A stretch of DNA of 64,000 nt, from the NCBI GenBank assembly GCA_016717345.1, contig JADKFR010000004.1:62001-126000 (forward strand), written 5' to 3'. The notes under the pieces were generated by a model, which had not been told where the DNA came from, did no database searches, and saw nothing but the letters and a program-made list of their open reading frames with translations. This stretch comes from Propionibacteriaceae bacterium (GTDB lineage: Bacteria > Actinomycetota > Actinomycetes > Propionibacteriales > Propionibacteriaceae). Both the position numbers and the translations under genes were made by a program. Shown piece by piece: positions 26,237 through 35,660 of this stretch (position 1 is its first letter; every line of letters begins with the position of its first letter).

Positions 26237-27127
26237 TCAGACTGCGCTGGCGGTTGTTCCTCGGGTGACGCTCTCAGCTGTCGGCACTTCCACGACAACC
26301 GCAAAATCGGCCTCGTCGTTGATGTCGTCGGCTTCGAATGCTCCGGGTGGGTTGGCGTCGTCGGATGCAGCCCGTCGGTGGCCTGGCTTGGTGAGCTCAA
26401 GGGTGGCCAGGTGCTTCTGCAGCTTCTTGGACATGGGCAGGAAGGTGGCCAGCGTGAGCCCGCCTGAGAGTACGGCCCCCGCGACGGGGATTGCCTTCGC
26501 GACGCCGCTGGCGAAGAGCTTCTTGGTCATCTGGGCGCCAAGGATCTGCGCGACCTTCTTGACGAGGGGATACACGGCACCTTTGGTCAGCGCCTTTTGC
26601 GGCAGCGTCTTCATCACCTGCGCGGCGATCATCGTGGATACCTTGGTTACTCCGCTTTGGGCGAACTGCACCCCGACCATGACCCCCACGAAGAGCGTGA
26701 GAATACCCTCGGTGGCTTCATCGATCTCATCGCCGTCGGCGGCAAAGAGATCGGGCCAGCTGTATATGTATGCGAGCTTCTGAGCGATGCGAAGCAAGTG
26801 GCCCAGGTATTGCGCCATGTCGGCGGGCACCGTCCCGATAAGAGCGAAGCCGCCCGGGATGCCAGCCGCGGCGGAGATCCCCGTTACCTTGCTGGTCTCG
26901 TAGCCGATCGAAGTGTTGGCCACTTCCCTGATGACGGTGAGCGGAATACCTGCCGCTGCCGGGCTCTCGGCAATCGCAAGTTCGATCTGTTCCTCGGCGC
27001 AGTGACGCTTCAGTGCCACCCGGAGGTAGTGGGCGCGGTTGATCCTGACGCCGGGCAGCTTTGCGGCAGTGTTCAACACTAGGGAGAACTTCGACCCTGC
27101 AGGCTCGACCTCTTGGCTCTCAGGCAT
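26237..27127 (-). CDS. EcsC-like protein
   Basis: A 296-residue protein with an amphipathic, alanine-rich middle (GYETSKVTGISAAAGIPGGF, ALIGTVPADMAQYLGHLLRI) and hydrophobic segments near residues 215-245 (SGVAKAIPVAGAVLSGGLTL), which resembles the EcsC family. The ATG at 27127 starts MPESQEVEPAG; an open frame to 27484 is not supported. The C-terminal tail is acidic. EcsC proteins are of unknown function and occur in some phage-defence loci; here it sits between toxin-antitoxin and restriction-modification genes, on the opposite strand to both. Confidence 0.6.
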   Translation of the reverse strand: MPESQEVEPAGSKFSLVLNTAAKLPGVRINRAHYLRVALKRHCAEEQIELAIAESPAAAGIPLTVIREVANTSIGYETSKVTGISAAAGIPGGFALIGTVPADMAQYLGHLLRIAQKLAYIYSWPDLFAADGDEIDEATEGILTLFVGVMVGVQFAQSGVTKVSTMIAAQVMKTLPQKALTKGAVYPLVKKVAQILGAQMTKKLFASGVAKAIPVAGAVLSGGLTLATFLPMSKKLQKHLATLELTKPGHRRAASDDANPPGAFEADDINDEADFAVVVEVPTAESVTRGTTASAV

Positions 27128-27280
27128 GACCTGAGAGTATCGGCAGGCACTGGCGCAGCGCTTCCACACGCGGCCAGCTCGGTGCTCGTTGGAATCGAGG
27201 GGTGCCGGAGCGCCGAAGGGTGACGAGTTTGGCCGGCTGTCGCCAGGGCGTTGTCCGTGTGTCCGTCTATGGTGATCCTG

Positions 27281-28927
27281 ATGAGCGCGATAACGCCGAG
27301 CGAGGCAGCCCAGAACTTCGGTGAGGTCTTCACCAAGCGCTGGGTCGTGGACACGCTGCTCGACTTGACCGGCTACCGGGCCGACCGCGACCTCGGCGCG
27401 CTTACCGCTGTCGAGCCGTCCGCGGGTTCGGGTGCCTTCCTCCTGCCGATGGTCGAGCGCTTGGTCGCCAGCGCCAAGAAGCACCGCCGCGACCTACGGA
27501 CTCTCGAGGGTTCGATCCTAGCATGGGAACTTCAGCCTGCCAACGTTCAGACGCTTCGGTCTCTGGTGCGGGAGCTGCTGACCGGGGCCGGCGCATCGGA
27601 ACTCGAAGCGAACCAGCTCGCGCACGCATGGCTCATCAAGGGTGACTTCCTGCTGCCCGATGGCGACGACCTGCTGACCGCGGACGCCCCCCAAGTGGAG
27701 GCCGACGTCGTGATCGGCAATCCTCCCTACATTCGGTTCGACGACTTGGGCGACGCCATCGCCACGGAGTATCGGCGCCGCTGGTCGACTATGGCCGGCC
27801 GCGGCGACATCTACGTTGGCTTCTTCGAGCGCGGTCTGGCGATGCTGAAGCCGGGCGGGAAGCTCGGGTTCATCTGCGCCGACCGGTGGATGCGGAACGC
27901 CTACGGCGCCAAGCTGCGTGCCTATGTGTCCGAGGGCTACGCGGTCGAGACCATCTGGCAGATGCACGACGTCGACGCCTTCGAGGCTGAGGTGAGTGCC
28001 TATCCCGCGATCACGGTGCTGGCCAACCGAGTACAGGGGGCAGTTACGGTCGTCGACGCGACCGCTGAGTTCGGGGCCCACGCCGCACACGACGTTGTCG
28101 AGTTTAGCGTCTGCCGGGCAAGAGGCCGAAGGGCAGGGCTTCAAGGCCGCTCGTCTGCCAAGCTGGTTCGAAGGATCGGACCTCTGGCCAGCTGGAGGCC
28201 CAAAGGAGATCCGCCTCCTAGAAGATCTCAACGAGCGATTCCCCACTCTTGAGCAAACCGGGGGGACACCAAGATCGGCATCGGGGTGGCCACCGGCGCC
28301 GACAAGGCCTACCTCGTAGACCTAGGGACCGCCGACGTGGAACCCGATCGCCTGACTCCCATCGTGATGGCCGACGACATTCGGTCCGGGCGGCTGACCA
28401 CGCCCAGGAAGGTGCTCATCAACCCATGGGACGACGAGGGCCGGCTCGTCGACATTCGGAGTTGCCCACGGATGGCCAAGGCGCTCGCCAGCCATCCGAG
28501 CGTCGTGACTCGTTTCGTCGCGAAGAGGAACCCTGCCGACTGGTTCCGAACCATCGACAAGGTCTACCCAGGACTGGCCGAAAGGCCAAAGCTGCTGCTC
28601 CAGGACATGAAGGCCCAGATCACCCCGGTGTACGAGCCCGGCGGTCTCTACCCGCACCACAACCTCTACTACATCGTGTCGACCGGCTGGGACCTCGAAG
28701 TGCTTGGCGGCCTACTCCTGTCGCGAATCGCCGAAGCCTTCATCTCGGCGTACGGCGTCAAGATGCGCGGGGGAACGCTTCGCTTCCAGGCCCAGTACCT
28801 GCGCAAGATCCGCGTTCCCGCGCCAGAACAGATTTCCGCCGAGATCGTCGTCCGACTGCGTGACGCCTTCCGCTTGTACGACCGGGACGCCGCGACGAGC
28901 CGCCGAAGCCGCCTACGGACTTCCTGA
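27281..28927 (+). pseudogene. Eco57I-like N6-adenine DNA methyltransferase, two frame breaks
   Basis: The N-terminal half has the SAM-binding motif I region (VEPSAGSGAFLLPMVE) and catalytic motif IV NPPY in ADVVIGNPPYIRFDDLG, followed by GDIYVGFFERGLAMLKPGGK, all as in Eco57I/PaeR7I-type adenine methylases. Around 28095-28110 the homology leaves the frame, runs through PSWFEGSDLWPAGGPKEIRL in another frame, and returns near 28262 (TKIGIGVATGADKAYLVDLG) after a run of six Gs. The target-recognition half then reads normally to 28927. These two opposite indels leave a stop at 28250. The start ATG at 27281 is preferred to 27251. The methylase should protect against the XhoI-like nuclease 58 bases downstream. 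Confidence 0.75.
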
Positions 28928-28985
28928 AGGGAATCTGTAGTGAGTCCTCGACCTCGGGCCTTCGGGGTTTCGGTAGGTTCGCAGC

Positions 28986-29726
28986 ATGCCTGCTGACTTC
29001 ATCTGGAAGACTCCCATCGAACTGTTCTGGCAGGTGCGAAGCCAGCAGACCCAGAAGCAGATCGAGGCTGGCGTCCTCGATGCGGGAACGCGCGGCTCCG
29101 TTACCGGCGGCAAGCACATGGACGCGCTCACAGCCGGCGTCGCGAATCTCTTTCGGGCCGACCCAGAGATCGTGTTCGACATCCGCCATGGAGGTCGGCT
29201 GAGCCTGCCTGGCTACTACCGGCGCACCAAGGACTGGGACCTCGTGGTGCTCCACCGGGGCGTACTTGTGGCTGCCATCGAACTGAAGTCCCAAGTGGGC
29301 AGCTTCGGCAACAACTTCAACAACCGAACCGAAGAAGCCATTGGCAATGCTGCCGACATCTGGCGTGCCTACGAGGAGGGGTTCTTCGGTCACATCAGGC
29401 CCTGGCTCGGGTTCATCATGATCCTCGAAAAGGCCAAGGGCTCCACCACGCCGCTTGGAGACTCCGGCGCGTTGTTCCCCACCGACCCCATCTTCCGAAG
29501 CACCGGGTACCTCGACCGATACCGCATCCTCATGAAACGCCTCGTTCGCGAGAAGCAGTACGACGCCGCCGTCGTTGCAGCCACAGCCATTGGGCTGGGG
29601 ACGATCGAGGAACCGGTCTTCGACCTGTCCTTCGCCAACTTCGAGGCAGCCATCGCAGCACGCATCGCCTACATCAAGGCCCTCCCCGACGAAGCCTTCG
29701 CAGACGACACGCTGCCCTCTGCGTGA
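28986..29726 (+). CDS. XhoI/PaeR7I-family type II restriction endonuclease
   Basis: A 246-residue nuclease. The PD-(D/E)xK core is visible as Asp85 in KDWDLVVLHRGVLVAAIELK with Glu99 and Lys101, followed by VGSFGNNFNNRTEEAIGNA, which is characteristic of XhoI and PaeR7I. Members cut CTCGAG; that specificity is inferred by family. It is intact and follows the methyltransferase on the same strand, forming a classic restriction-modification pair on the element. If the methylase really is broken the cell could not survive an active enzyme, which argues that the methylase indels are errors or that this nuclease is silent. Confidence 0.82.
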   Translation: MPADFIWKTPIELFWQVRSQQTQKQIEAGVLDAGTRGSVTGGKHMDALTAGVANLFRADPEIVFDIRHGGRLSLPGYYRRTKDWDLVVLHRGVLVAAIELKSQVGSFGNNFNNRTEEAIGNAADIWRAYEEGFFGHIRPWLGFIMILEKAKGSTTPLGDSGALFPTDPIFRSTGYLDRYRILMKRLVREKQYDAAVVAATAIGLGTIEEPVFDLSFANFEAAIAARIAYIKALPDEAFADDTLPSA

Positions 29727-29821
29727 GAGCGCTGGAGGTGCACGACTTAGGCGGTTTCCCCGCGTGATGAATGTGATCTCGATAGCGAGCGGTCAAACCA
29801 GGATTCAGGGGGCGCATCGGC

Positions 29822-30233
29822 GTGGGCGGGTACACGGTCATCGATCTTGAGACGACAGGCTTGTCCCCTCGCCAACACGATCGGATCGTTGAGATCGCCG
29901 CGGTATACGTCTCCGAGAACGGCCAGATCGAAGGGGAATGGACCACCTTGGTCAACCCCGGCCGTGATGTCGGCCCAACGAACCTCCACGGAATTGCCGC
30001 CAAGGATGTTCTCGACGCGCCCTTTCTTTGCTGACATCGCGCCGCATGTCCTGCACTCTGTGACGGGTCGAACCATCGTCGCCCACAACTCCCGCTTCGA
30101 CACTGGCTTCCTGGCTGCTGAGTTCACCCGAGCCGGTGTTCCGCTTGCCGCCCTTCCTCTGCCGTCGTTGCGCACAATGCAATGGGCGCCGAGGTTCCTC
30201 TCGGCGCAATCGCGTCGCCTGATCGACTGCTAG
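29822..30233 (+). pseudogene. DnaQ-like DEDD 3'-5' exonuclease, N-terminal fragment
   Basis: From GTG 29822 the Exo I motif is YTVIDLETTGLSPRQHDRIV, followed by WTTLVNPGRDVGPTNLHGIA. At about 30025 an extra T in CCCTTTCTTT shifts the frame; the continuation FADIAPHVLHSVTGRTIVAH carries Exo II (HNSRFDTGFLAAEF). The frame ends at TAG 30233, straight after RFLSAQSRRLIDC, where family members continue for another 150-200 residues and a BRCT domain. The break falls exactly where relaxase helicase sequence begins. The missing kind of C-terminus is found at 22116-22313. Confidence 0.75.
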
Positions 30234-32389
30234 CCGGCACCGGCAAGACCACCGCCATGCGCGTCCTCGGCTCGGCGTGGACGGAGTCGGGAGGCACTGT
30301 CATAGGACTGGCGCCGTCCGCGGCCGCCGCCAAGGCCCTCGCCGACCAGCTCGAGGTGCCCTGCGACACCCTCGCCAAGCTCACCTGGAGCCTCGACCAC
30401 CCCGAGCAGCCGACGCCCGCGTGGATGGCCGCCATCGGGCCGAAGAGCCTGGTCATCATCGACGAAGCCGGAATGGCCGACACCCTCAGCCTCGACCGGG
30501 CGATCGCCGAGGTGATGATCCGCGGCGGCAGCGTCCGCCTAGTCGGGGACGACCGCCAGCTGTCCGCGATCGGCGCCGGCGGCGTCCTTCGCGACATCGA
30601 AGCCGAGCACGGCGCCTGCCGACTCACCGAGATCCTCCGGTTCGACGACTCGGCCGAGGCGGAGGCCTCCAGAGCGCTGCGGGAGGGACGGGCAGAGGCG
30701 CTCGGCTACTACCTCGACCACGACCGCATCCACGTCGGCGACCTGGTAACCATGGCGCACGCGGTGCTGGACGCGTGGACGCACGACCGCGCGGACGGCC
30801 TGGACGCGCTCATGCTCGCCCCGACCCGCGATCTGGTCACCCAACTCAACCGACTCGCCCAGCAGCGCCACCACGAAGGCCACACCATGCTCGGTCGTGG
30901 TGCCGGCCTCGCCGACGACAACATCGCGGTTGCCGGTGACCTGGTGATCACCCGCCACAACGATCGCCGACTGCCAGTCGGAAGCCGCGATTGGGTCAAG
31001 AACGGCGACCGCTGGCGCGTGGCATCCGTCGCGGGGCACGGCAGTCTGCGGGTCCAGAGCCTGCGCTCGAAGCACGCCGTGACGCTGCCCGCCGACTACG
31101 TGAGGGAGTGGGTCGACCTCGGCTACGCGACCACGATCCACGGCGCCCAGGGCCTAACCGCCGACACCACGCACGGACTGACGACCGGGGAGGAGTCGCG
31201 CGAGCAGCTGTACACGATGCTCACCCGCGGGCGGCAGGCCAACCACGTCTACCTGCAGGTGGTCGGCGACGGCGATCTGCACGGGCTGGCGCACACCGAC
31301 TCGGTGTACCTGCTGACCGGCGTCGAGCGGCTCGAGCGCATCCTTGCCCGCGACGACGCGCCCCTCTCGGCCACGACCGAGCTGCGCGAGCAAGACAACC
31401 CGGCACGGCTGCTCGCTCCGGCCGTGGCCCGCTACACCGACGCTCTCGGCGTCGCCGCCGAGCAGGTCGTCGGGGCGGAGGCCGTCCGACGATTCGACGA
31501 CGAGGCCGACCAGGTCGTGCTGTGGCTGACGGAGTGCCCCGCGTGGGAGACCCTGCGCGCCGACCTCCTCGGCCTCGCCGCGGACGGCCACGACCCGGTG
31601 GCGCTGCTGCGTCAGGCAGCGAACATGGACGAACTCGACACGGCGCGCGACCCGGCCGCCGTGCTGGACTACCGGCTCCAGATCCTGGTGCCCGAGAAGA
31701 TGGCCGGGCCGTTGCCCTGGCTGCGCGGCATCCCCTCCCGCGTCGCCCAGGACGAGGTGTGGGGGCCGTACCTGCATGCCCGAGCGGACCGGATCGAAGG
31801 CCTGGCCGACGACGTGCGCAGGGAGGTCCGTTCCCACTCCCTCCCCCCGAGCTGGCTAGGGCAAATGTCAATCTCCCCCCGAATGTTCGAAAACGGCGTC
31901 CTGATCGGCGATATCGCCGTGTGGCGCGCGGTGATGGACGTTCCAAGGTTCGACGTGCGTGCCACCGGGGCGCCGGCGGTGGGGGACGCGGCGGCACGCT
32001 GGCAGCGCGAGCTGGACGCGCGCCTGGACCGAGCGCTGGGTGCGGGGGAGTGGAGTCGGCTGCTTCCCAATCTCGACCCGGTACTCGCACGCGACCCGGA
32101 ACGGCTCGTGATCGCACGCCGACTCCACGGGCTCGCGGAGAAGGGGTACGACGTGGCTCAACTGGTCGAGGGCGCGCTGGCAGAGGGAACGCTGCCCGAG
32201 GAGCGCGCCGCGTCCGCACTCTGGTGGCGAGTAGCCGGTACCGGCGGCGTGCGGCTGGGCTGGCCGCCCACCTCCACGAAAGAGGTGTGGGAGACCGTCA
32301 CCCCGCCGCCCCGCCGCCGGCCGGAGCACGAACACATGCCCGGCTACGGCCACGACCGAGATCGCCACGGCCCCAGCTTCGGCTTCTGA
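30227..32389 (+). pseudogene. C-terminal helicase half of a MobF/TraA-type relaxase
   Basis: An open frame of about 720 codons that begins abruptly with the Walker A core AGTGKTTAMRVL (30233). Superfamily-1 helicase motifs follow: LAPSAAAAKALADQL, SLVIIDEAGMADT (Walker B), VGDDRQLSAIGAGG, YATTIHGAQGLTADTTHG and YTMLTRGRQANHVYLQV. The C-terminal extension of about 340 residues is as in TraA of actinobacterial conjugative elements. The whole N-terminal relaxase domain with its His triad and Tyr is missing, so the element cannot nick its own origin. No proper start codon; the sequence upstream is exonuclease. Confidence 0.85.
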
Positions 32390-32415
32390 ACACCCCCAAC
32401 CGAGAAGGAGCAAGC

Positions 32416-32622
32416 ATGTCCACCATCGAGAGCACCAAGCCCGGCGCCTTCATCTCCCTGTCCACCGCCGCCGACATGCTCGGCATCAGCGTCCACACGC
32501 TGCGTCGGCGCATCGCCGCTGGCGAACTCCCTGCGTTCCGTACCGGCAAGCGGATCATTCGTGTCCGCGTCAGCGACCTGGAACGCATGCTGCGTCGCGT
32601 GCCGTCGACAGGCCGTTGGTGA
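32416..32622 (+). CDS. excisionase-like MerR/HTH_17 DNA-binding protein
   Basis: A 68-residue protein with the helix-turn-helix FISLSTAADMLGISVHTLRR and wing residues RRIAAGELPAFRTGKRIIRV, the standard layout of small excisionase/AlpA-like proteins. AGAAGGAGCAAGC precedes the ATG. It follows the helicase fragment by 26 bases, as in many actinobacterial integrative elements where a relaxase gene is followed by xis. A role in excising the element together with the integrase at 34253 is likely but inferred. Confidence 0.82.
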   Translation: MSTIESTKPGAFISLSTAADMLGISVHTLRRRIAAGELPAFRTGKRIIRVRVSDLERMLRRVPSTGRW

Positions 32623-32769
32623 TGGGGCCGTCGACGGCGGAGCTGCAGCGGCTGGCCGCACCCCTGACATTGTCGGCACGTGGACTATCGCGGATGCTTG
32701 GTGCGGCGGGCCTGCTTGGCCTCAAGCGCGGTTCTCATCTGATTGAGCTGGAGAGCGTGGCGTGCTTGT

Positions 32770-33558
32770 TCAGCGATCGCGCGCGTCGTTTCGCTGGCGA
32801 GGATGGCTGAACAGAACTCGGCGCCATGATTCTGACACCAGGCGGACTCGGAGCATGTATCCATGGCGATAGTCCTCGTCGTGGATGTGCTCGATTTCGA
32901 ACTCCTTCCAGAGATCGGTGACATCCGAGCCGGGGACCCCGTTTGAGCATCCGCAACTCGTGGTCACGAAGTCGTTCTCCTTGAAGTGGTTCCAAACCCT
33001 CTCGGTAGTAACGATCTGGTGGCGTGCCGCTGACTGTGCACACTTGACGGCGTGGTTGACGGTCCGGCCTGGCCACACCGCCTCCTGCTCCGCGACGTCC
33101 CTCGGAGTGCCAATGGTCTTGACGAGGACCCTGTCGGACGCCATCCCGACCTTGAAGCCGGTCTCCGGAAATGAACCCGATCCTCCGTACTTCGTCTCGA
33201 GCTGCTTAACAAGGAGCGCACTGAAGGAGCGGACCGTCACGGCGGCGCAGAAGGCGCGTTCGTAAGCCGAGTCGCCCCAGAAGAGGCCGAATCCTCCGTC
33301 TCCCTGAATGTCAATGAAGTTGGCGTCGAAGTCGTGGAAGACCTTCACTGCGCCGTCAACCGATGACTGGTAGATCTTTGCGGTCGATACGTCATGCCTG
33401 CCCGTGCCCAACTGGCTGCAGTTACGAAGGTCCGCGACAACTGCTACAACTTCGGGGATCTTCAGCCAGGTAGAGGAGCCGGCACCCTTGATGTCGTCGA
33501 GGTCGGGATCCGACCGTTCAAGGACGGTGGGGCTGGAAGAGAACCTCTCGGACTCCAT
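32770..33558 (-). CDS. pycC: Pycsar-type class III nucleotidyl cyclase (PycC-like)
   Basis: A 262-residue single-domain cyclase without membrane helices. The first metal Asp is Asp43 in VVADLRNCSQLG; the hairpin with the second is FIDIQGDGGFGLFWGD (Asp87 in GDGG). Further class III features are VGMASDRVLV and VWPGRTVNHAVKCAQSAARH. Adjacent to it on the same strand is a membrane effector of the PycTM kind (33637-34180), the defining two-gene arrangement of Pycsar anti-phage systems, in which the cyclase makes cCMP or cUMP on infection. Which pyrimidine product applies cannot be read from the sequence. The C-terminal 60 residues are charged and poorly conserved. Confidence 0.7.
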   Translation of the reverse strand: MESERFSSSPTVLERSDPDLDDIKGAGSSTWLKIPEVVAVVADLRNCSQLGTGRHDVSTAKIYQSSVDGAVKVFHDFDANFIDIQGDGGFGLFWGDSAYERAFCAAVTVRSFSALLVKQLETKYGGSGSFPETGFKVGMASDRVLVKTIGTPRDVAEQEAVWPGRTVNHAVKCAQSAARHQIVTTERVWNHFKENDFVTTSCGCSNGVPGSDVTDLWKEFEIEHIHDEDYRHGYMLRVRLVSESWRRVLFSHPRQRNDARDR

Positions 33559-33636
33559 TGTCGAGATCGGTGAGTAGTGAGTTCAATGCAACTGAAACCA
33601 TGGCAGAACACTAGAACCCGGCGCTGACACCCGGTG

Positions 33637-34180
33637 CTACCACCCGAACCATTGGGTCAGTACTGCACCGAGAAGACATCCAAGTGCGACCACCAAGGCG
33701 ACAATCGAACCCCCAACCCAGCGATACTTGCGAGTTGCGACTGTGGCGTTGGCAACGATCTGCGCGCTGAGGTGCTTGACGTACGCCTCGTCGTCGCTCA
33801 GCGCCGCATTGACGGCCTGCTGGGCCTTAAGGAATGTTCCGTAGCGTTCTGACAGATGGCGATAGTAGAGCGGGTTCTCAGGAGCGTCCGAACGGCCAAG
33901 GCGCGGCCAGATCGAGAGACATGAGAGTGTCGCCGCCAAGAGCAGAAGCATGCTGCATGACACGACGAATACGCTCATTAGCACGGTCATGTCCTTGGGC
34001 TTCCGGTAGCAGGACCACCAGCCCGGCTGATGCTGCTCCGATGAAGGCAAGGGTGGCGCCCGCCTTGCTTTCGGCGTGAGTGATCCAACCGCTGATCGCG
34101 AGGTATAGCGGCCAGTGCCGATCTGGCGATTCACGGGCGACCCGAACCTCAATAGGCGGCAAGGCCCGACGGTGCAACAT
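33637..34180 (-). pseudogene. pycTM: PycTM-like membrane effector of the Pycsar module, one frameshift
   Basis: The N-terminal part from ATG 34180 has the effector signature SGWITHAESKAGATLAFIGA leading into helix 1 (AASAGLVVLLPEA). The remainder, in another frame from about 33998, reads DMTVLMSVFVVSCSMLLLLA (helix 2), SERYGTFLKAQQAVNAALSD, HLSAQIVANATVATRKYRWV and a third helix (GGSIVALVVALGCLLGAVLT). This pattern of helices around a soluble helical segment with KY before the last one is that of Pycsar TM effectors, which disrupt the membrane when the cyclic nucleotide binds. A single indel in the loop between helices 1 and 2 splits it. It is 78 bp upstream of the cyclase. Confidence 0.65.
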
Positions 34181-34252
34181 GACTGACCCCTGTCTCCATG
34201 CAGTGCCGACCATCCTACTTTTGGTAATCCTTGCAGGTCAGCCACTAATGAG

Positions 34253-35398
34253 CTACGACAGGCTCTCTGCGATCAGTTGATCACGCCCCTTAGCAGTGTG
34301 CTGATAGAGGAGCGCAGCGTTCGCTGTGGAGTGTCCGAGCCGGGCTTGGAGATCGGCGAGCGTGGCACCCTGTTGCGCAGCCATCACGGCGCCGGTATGA
34401 CGCAGATCGTGGAAGCGGAGGTCCGAACGACCGGCGATCGTCGCGGCCTTCTTGAAGTAGCTGGTGATGGTGGAGGGCCACTGCTGGCGTCCGTTGGCGG
34501 CGGGGAAGAGCAGACCCTCCTGACCGGGCGTAGCGAACGTCTCCAGATGCTCCTTGATGACCGGGATCAGGTGCGGCGGGATCGCCACGTCGCGGATGCC
34601 GGCCTCCGACTTGGGCGGCTCGACCTGGATCTTGCGGTTCACCCAGACCACACCGCGACGCACCTGGATCACCCCGGTCCAGCGTCCGTTCACGTGGCGG
34701 AGCTTGATGTCCTTGCGGCGCAGCTCGGCGATCTCGCCGTAGCGCAGCGCGCACCAGGAGGCGAGCAGGATCATCAGCTTCCACTTCTCCGGCATGTTCT
34801 CCACGATCACGTCGAGTTCCTCGATCGAGGCCGGTTCGAGCCGGCGGCGCTTCGGCTGGTAGCCGGCGCCGCGGATGTGCACCGGGCTGGCCTCGATCAG
34901 GTCCTCGTCGACGGCGCTGTTCATAATCGCCCGCAGCAGTCCGTACGCCTTCGAGTTCGCCCGCGGGCTGTCGCCGTTGCCCTCCAGCGTGTCCTCGTGC
35001 CAGCGGCGCACCGCGCCCTTGGTGATGTCGCGCAGCCGCATCCGTCCGAACGTCGGCACCAGGTGGTGCTCCAGCGTCGCCTCGTAGTTGGCCCGCGTGG
35101 ACGCCCGCAGCGGCTCGCCCTTGTCGGTGCGCCGCTTCGCGATCCACTTCTTCGCGTAGGTCTCGAAGTCGGGCGTCGTCGCCGCCGCTCGCGCCTTCTC
35201 GGCCCGGTGCTTCGGGGGAGACCACTCGTTGGCCTCGATCAGCTTGCGCTCCTCGTGGAGCCAGCCCTCGGCGTCGATCTTCGCCTGGAAGGTGGTTGGT
35301 GCCACGTGTCGCAGCAGGTCCGGGCCCGTGTAGACGGCCTGGTGGCGGCCGGACGCGAGCTTGCGGATCGACCCGAACTGACGGCGTTCGCGGCCCAT
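34253..35398 (-). CDS. int: tyrosine-recombinase integrase of the tRNA-borne element
   Basis: A 381-residue phage-type integrase: N-terminal AP2-like arm-binding region, a SAM-like core-binding domain (FETYAKKWIAKRRT ... FGRMRLRDITKG), and the catalytic domain with Arg in CALRYGEIAELR, HDLRHTG (His-x-x-Arg), LGHSTANAALLYQH (His and the nucleophilic Tyr). It begins 131 bases from the 3' end of the tRNA gene at 35529 and reads away from it, the usual position for an element inserted into a tRNA 3' end. It is intact, so the element may still move if an excisionase (32416) and both att sites work. Confidence 0.92.
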   Translation of the reverse strand: MGRERRQFGSIRKLASGRHQAVYTGPDLLRHVAPTTFQAKIDAEGWLHEERKLIEANEWSPPKHRAEKARAAATTPDFETYAKKWIAKRRTDKGEPLRASTRANYEATLEHHLVPTFGRMRLRDITKGAVRRWHEDTLEGNGDSPRANSKAYGLLRAIMNSAVDEDLIEASPVHIRGAGYQPKRRRLEPASIEELDVIVENMPEKWKLMILLASWCALRYGEIAELRRKDIKLRHVNGRWTGVIQVRRGVVWVNRKIQVEPPKSEAGIRDVAIPPHLIPVIKEHLETFATPGQEGLLFPAANGRQQWPSTITSYFKKAATIAGRSDLRFHDLRHTGAVMAAQQGATLADLQARLGHSTANAALLYQHTAKGRDQLIAESLS

Positions 35399-35525
35399 CG
35401 GAGCCTCCGATCCTTATTGCACGACGTGCCACTATCGTGCAATAAGAGGGGTCCGTTGTGCAACCATCTGGCCTGTTGCGCCCAACCCGTTCGAGGGTAA
35501 GATGCCTAGTGAACGAGCGGTGAAA

Positions 35526-35574
35526 CGCTGGTGGGGCGGGTGGGGCTCGAACCCACGACCCAGGGATTATGAGT
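35526..35574. repeat. att site of the integrative element, tRNA-proximal copy
   Basis: The second copy of the 49-bp repeat at 24725-24773. It covers the 3' half of the intact tRNA gene and three bases beyond its CCA. Recombination between the copies would release a circle of 10,801 bp and leave one intact tRNA. Confidence 0.9.
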
Positions 35575-35605
35575 CCCCTGCTCTGACCGGCTGAGCTACC
35601 GCCCC
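35529..35605 (-). tRNA. tRNA with anticodon CAT (Met, or Ile2)
   Basis: Read on the minus strand this is a full cloverleaf: acceptor GGGGCGG pairs with CCGCCCC, a D arm AGCTCAGCCGGTCAGAGC, an anticodon loop CTCATAA giving CAT, a T arm GTGGGTTCGAGCCCCAC, discriminator A and an encoded CCA. Elongator methionine tRNA is more likely than the lysidine-modified isoleucine tRNA, but the sequence alone does not decide. It is the insertion target of the 24.7-35.6 kb element. Confidence 0.92.
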
Positions 35606-35660
35606 GGTGGATCGTTTGTCAACGTATCCGGGTCTGACTGCCAGTTCAACTCGGCTCGGA

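Noticed and set aside
32616..32810. Small gene after the excisionase-like gene
   Set aside because: A 64-codon frame that resembles a short HTH or linker, but it overlaps the 3' end of the cyclase gene and has no good ribosome-binding site.
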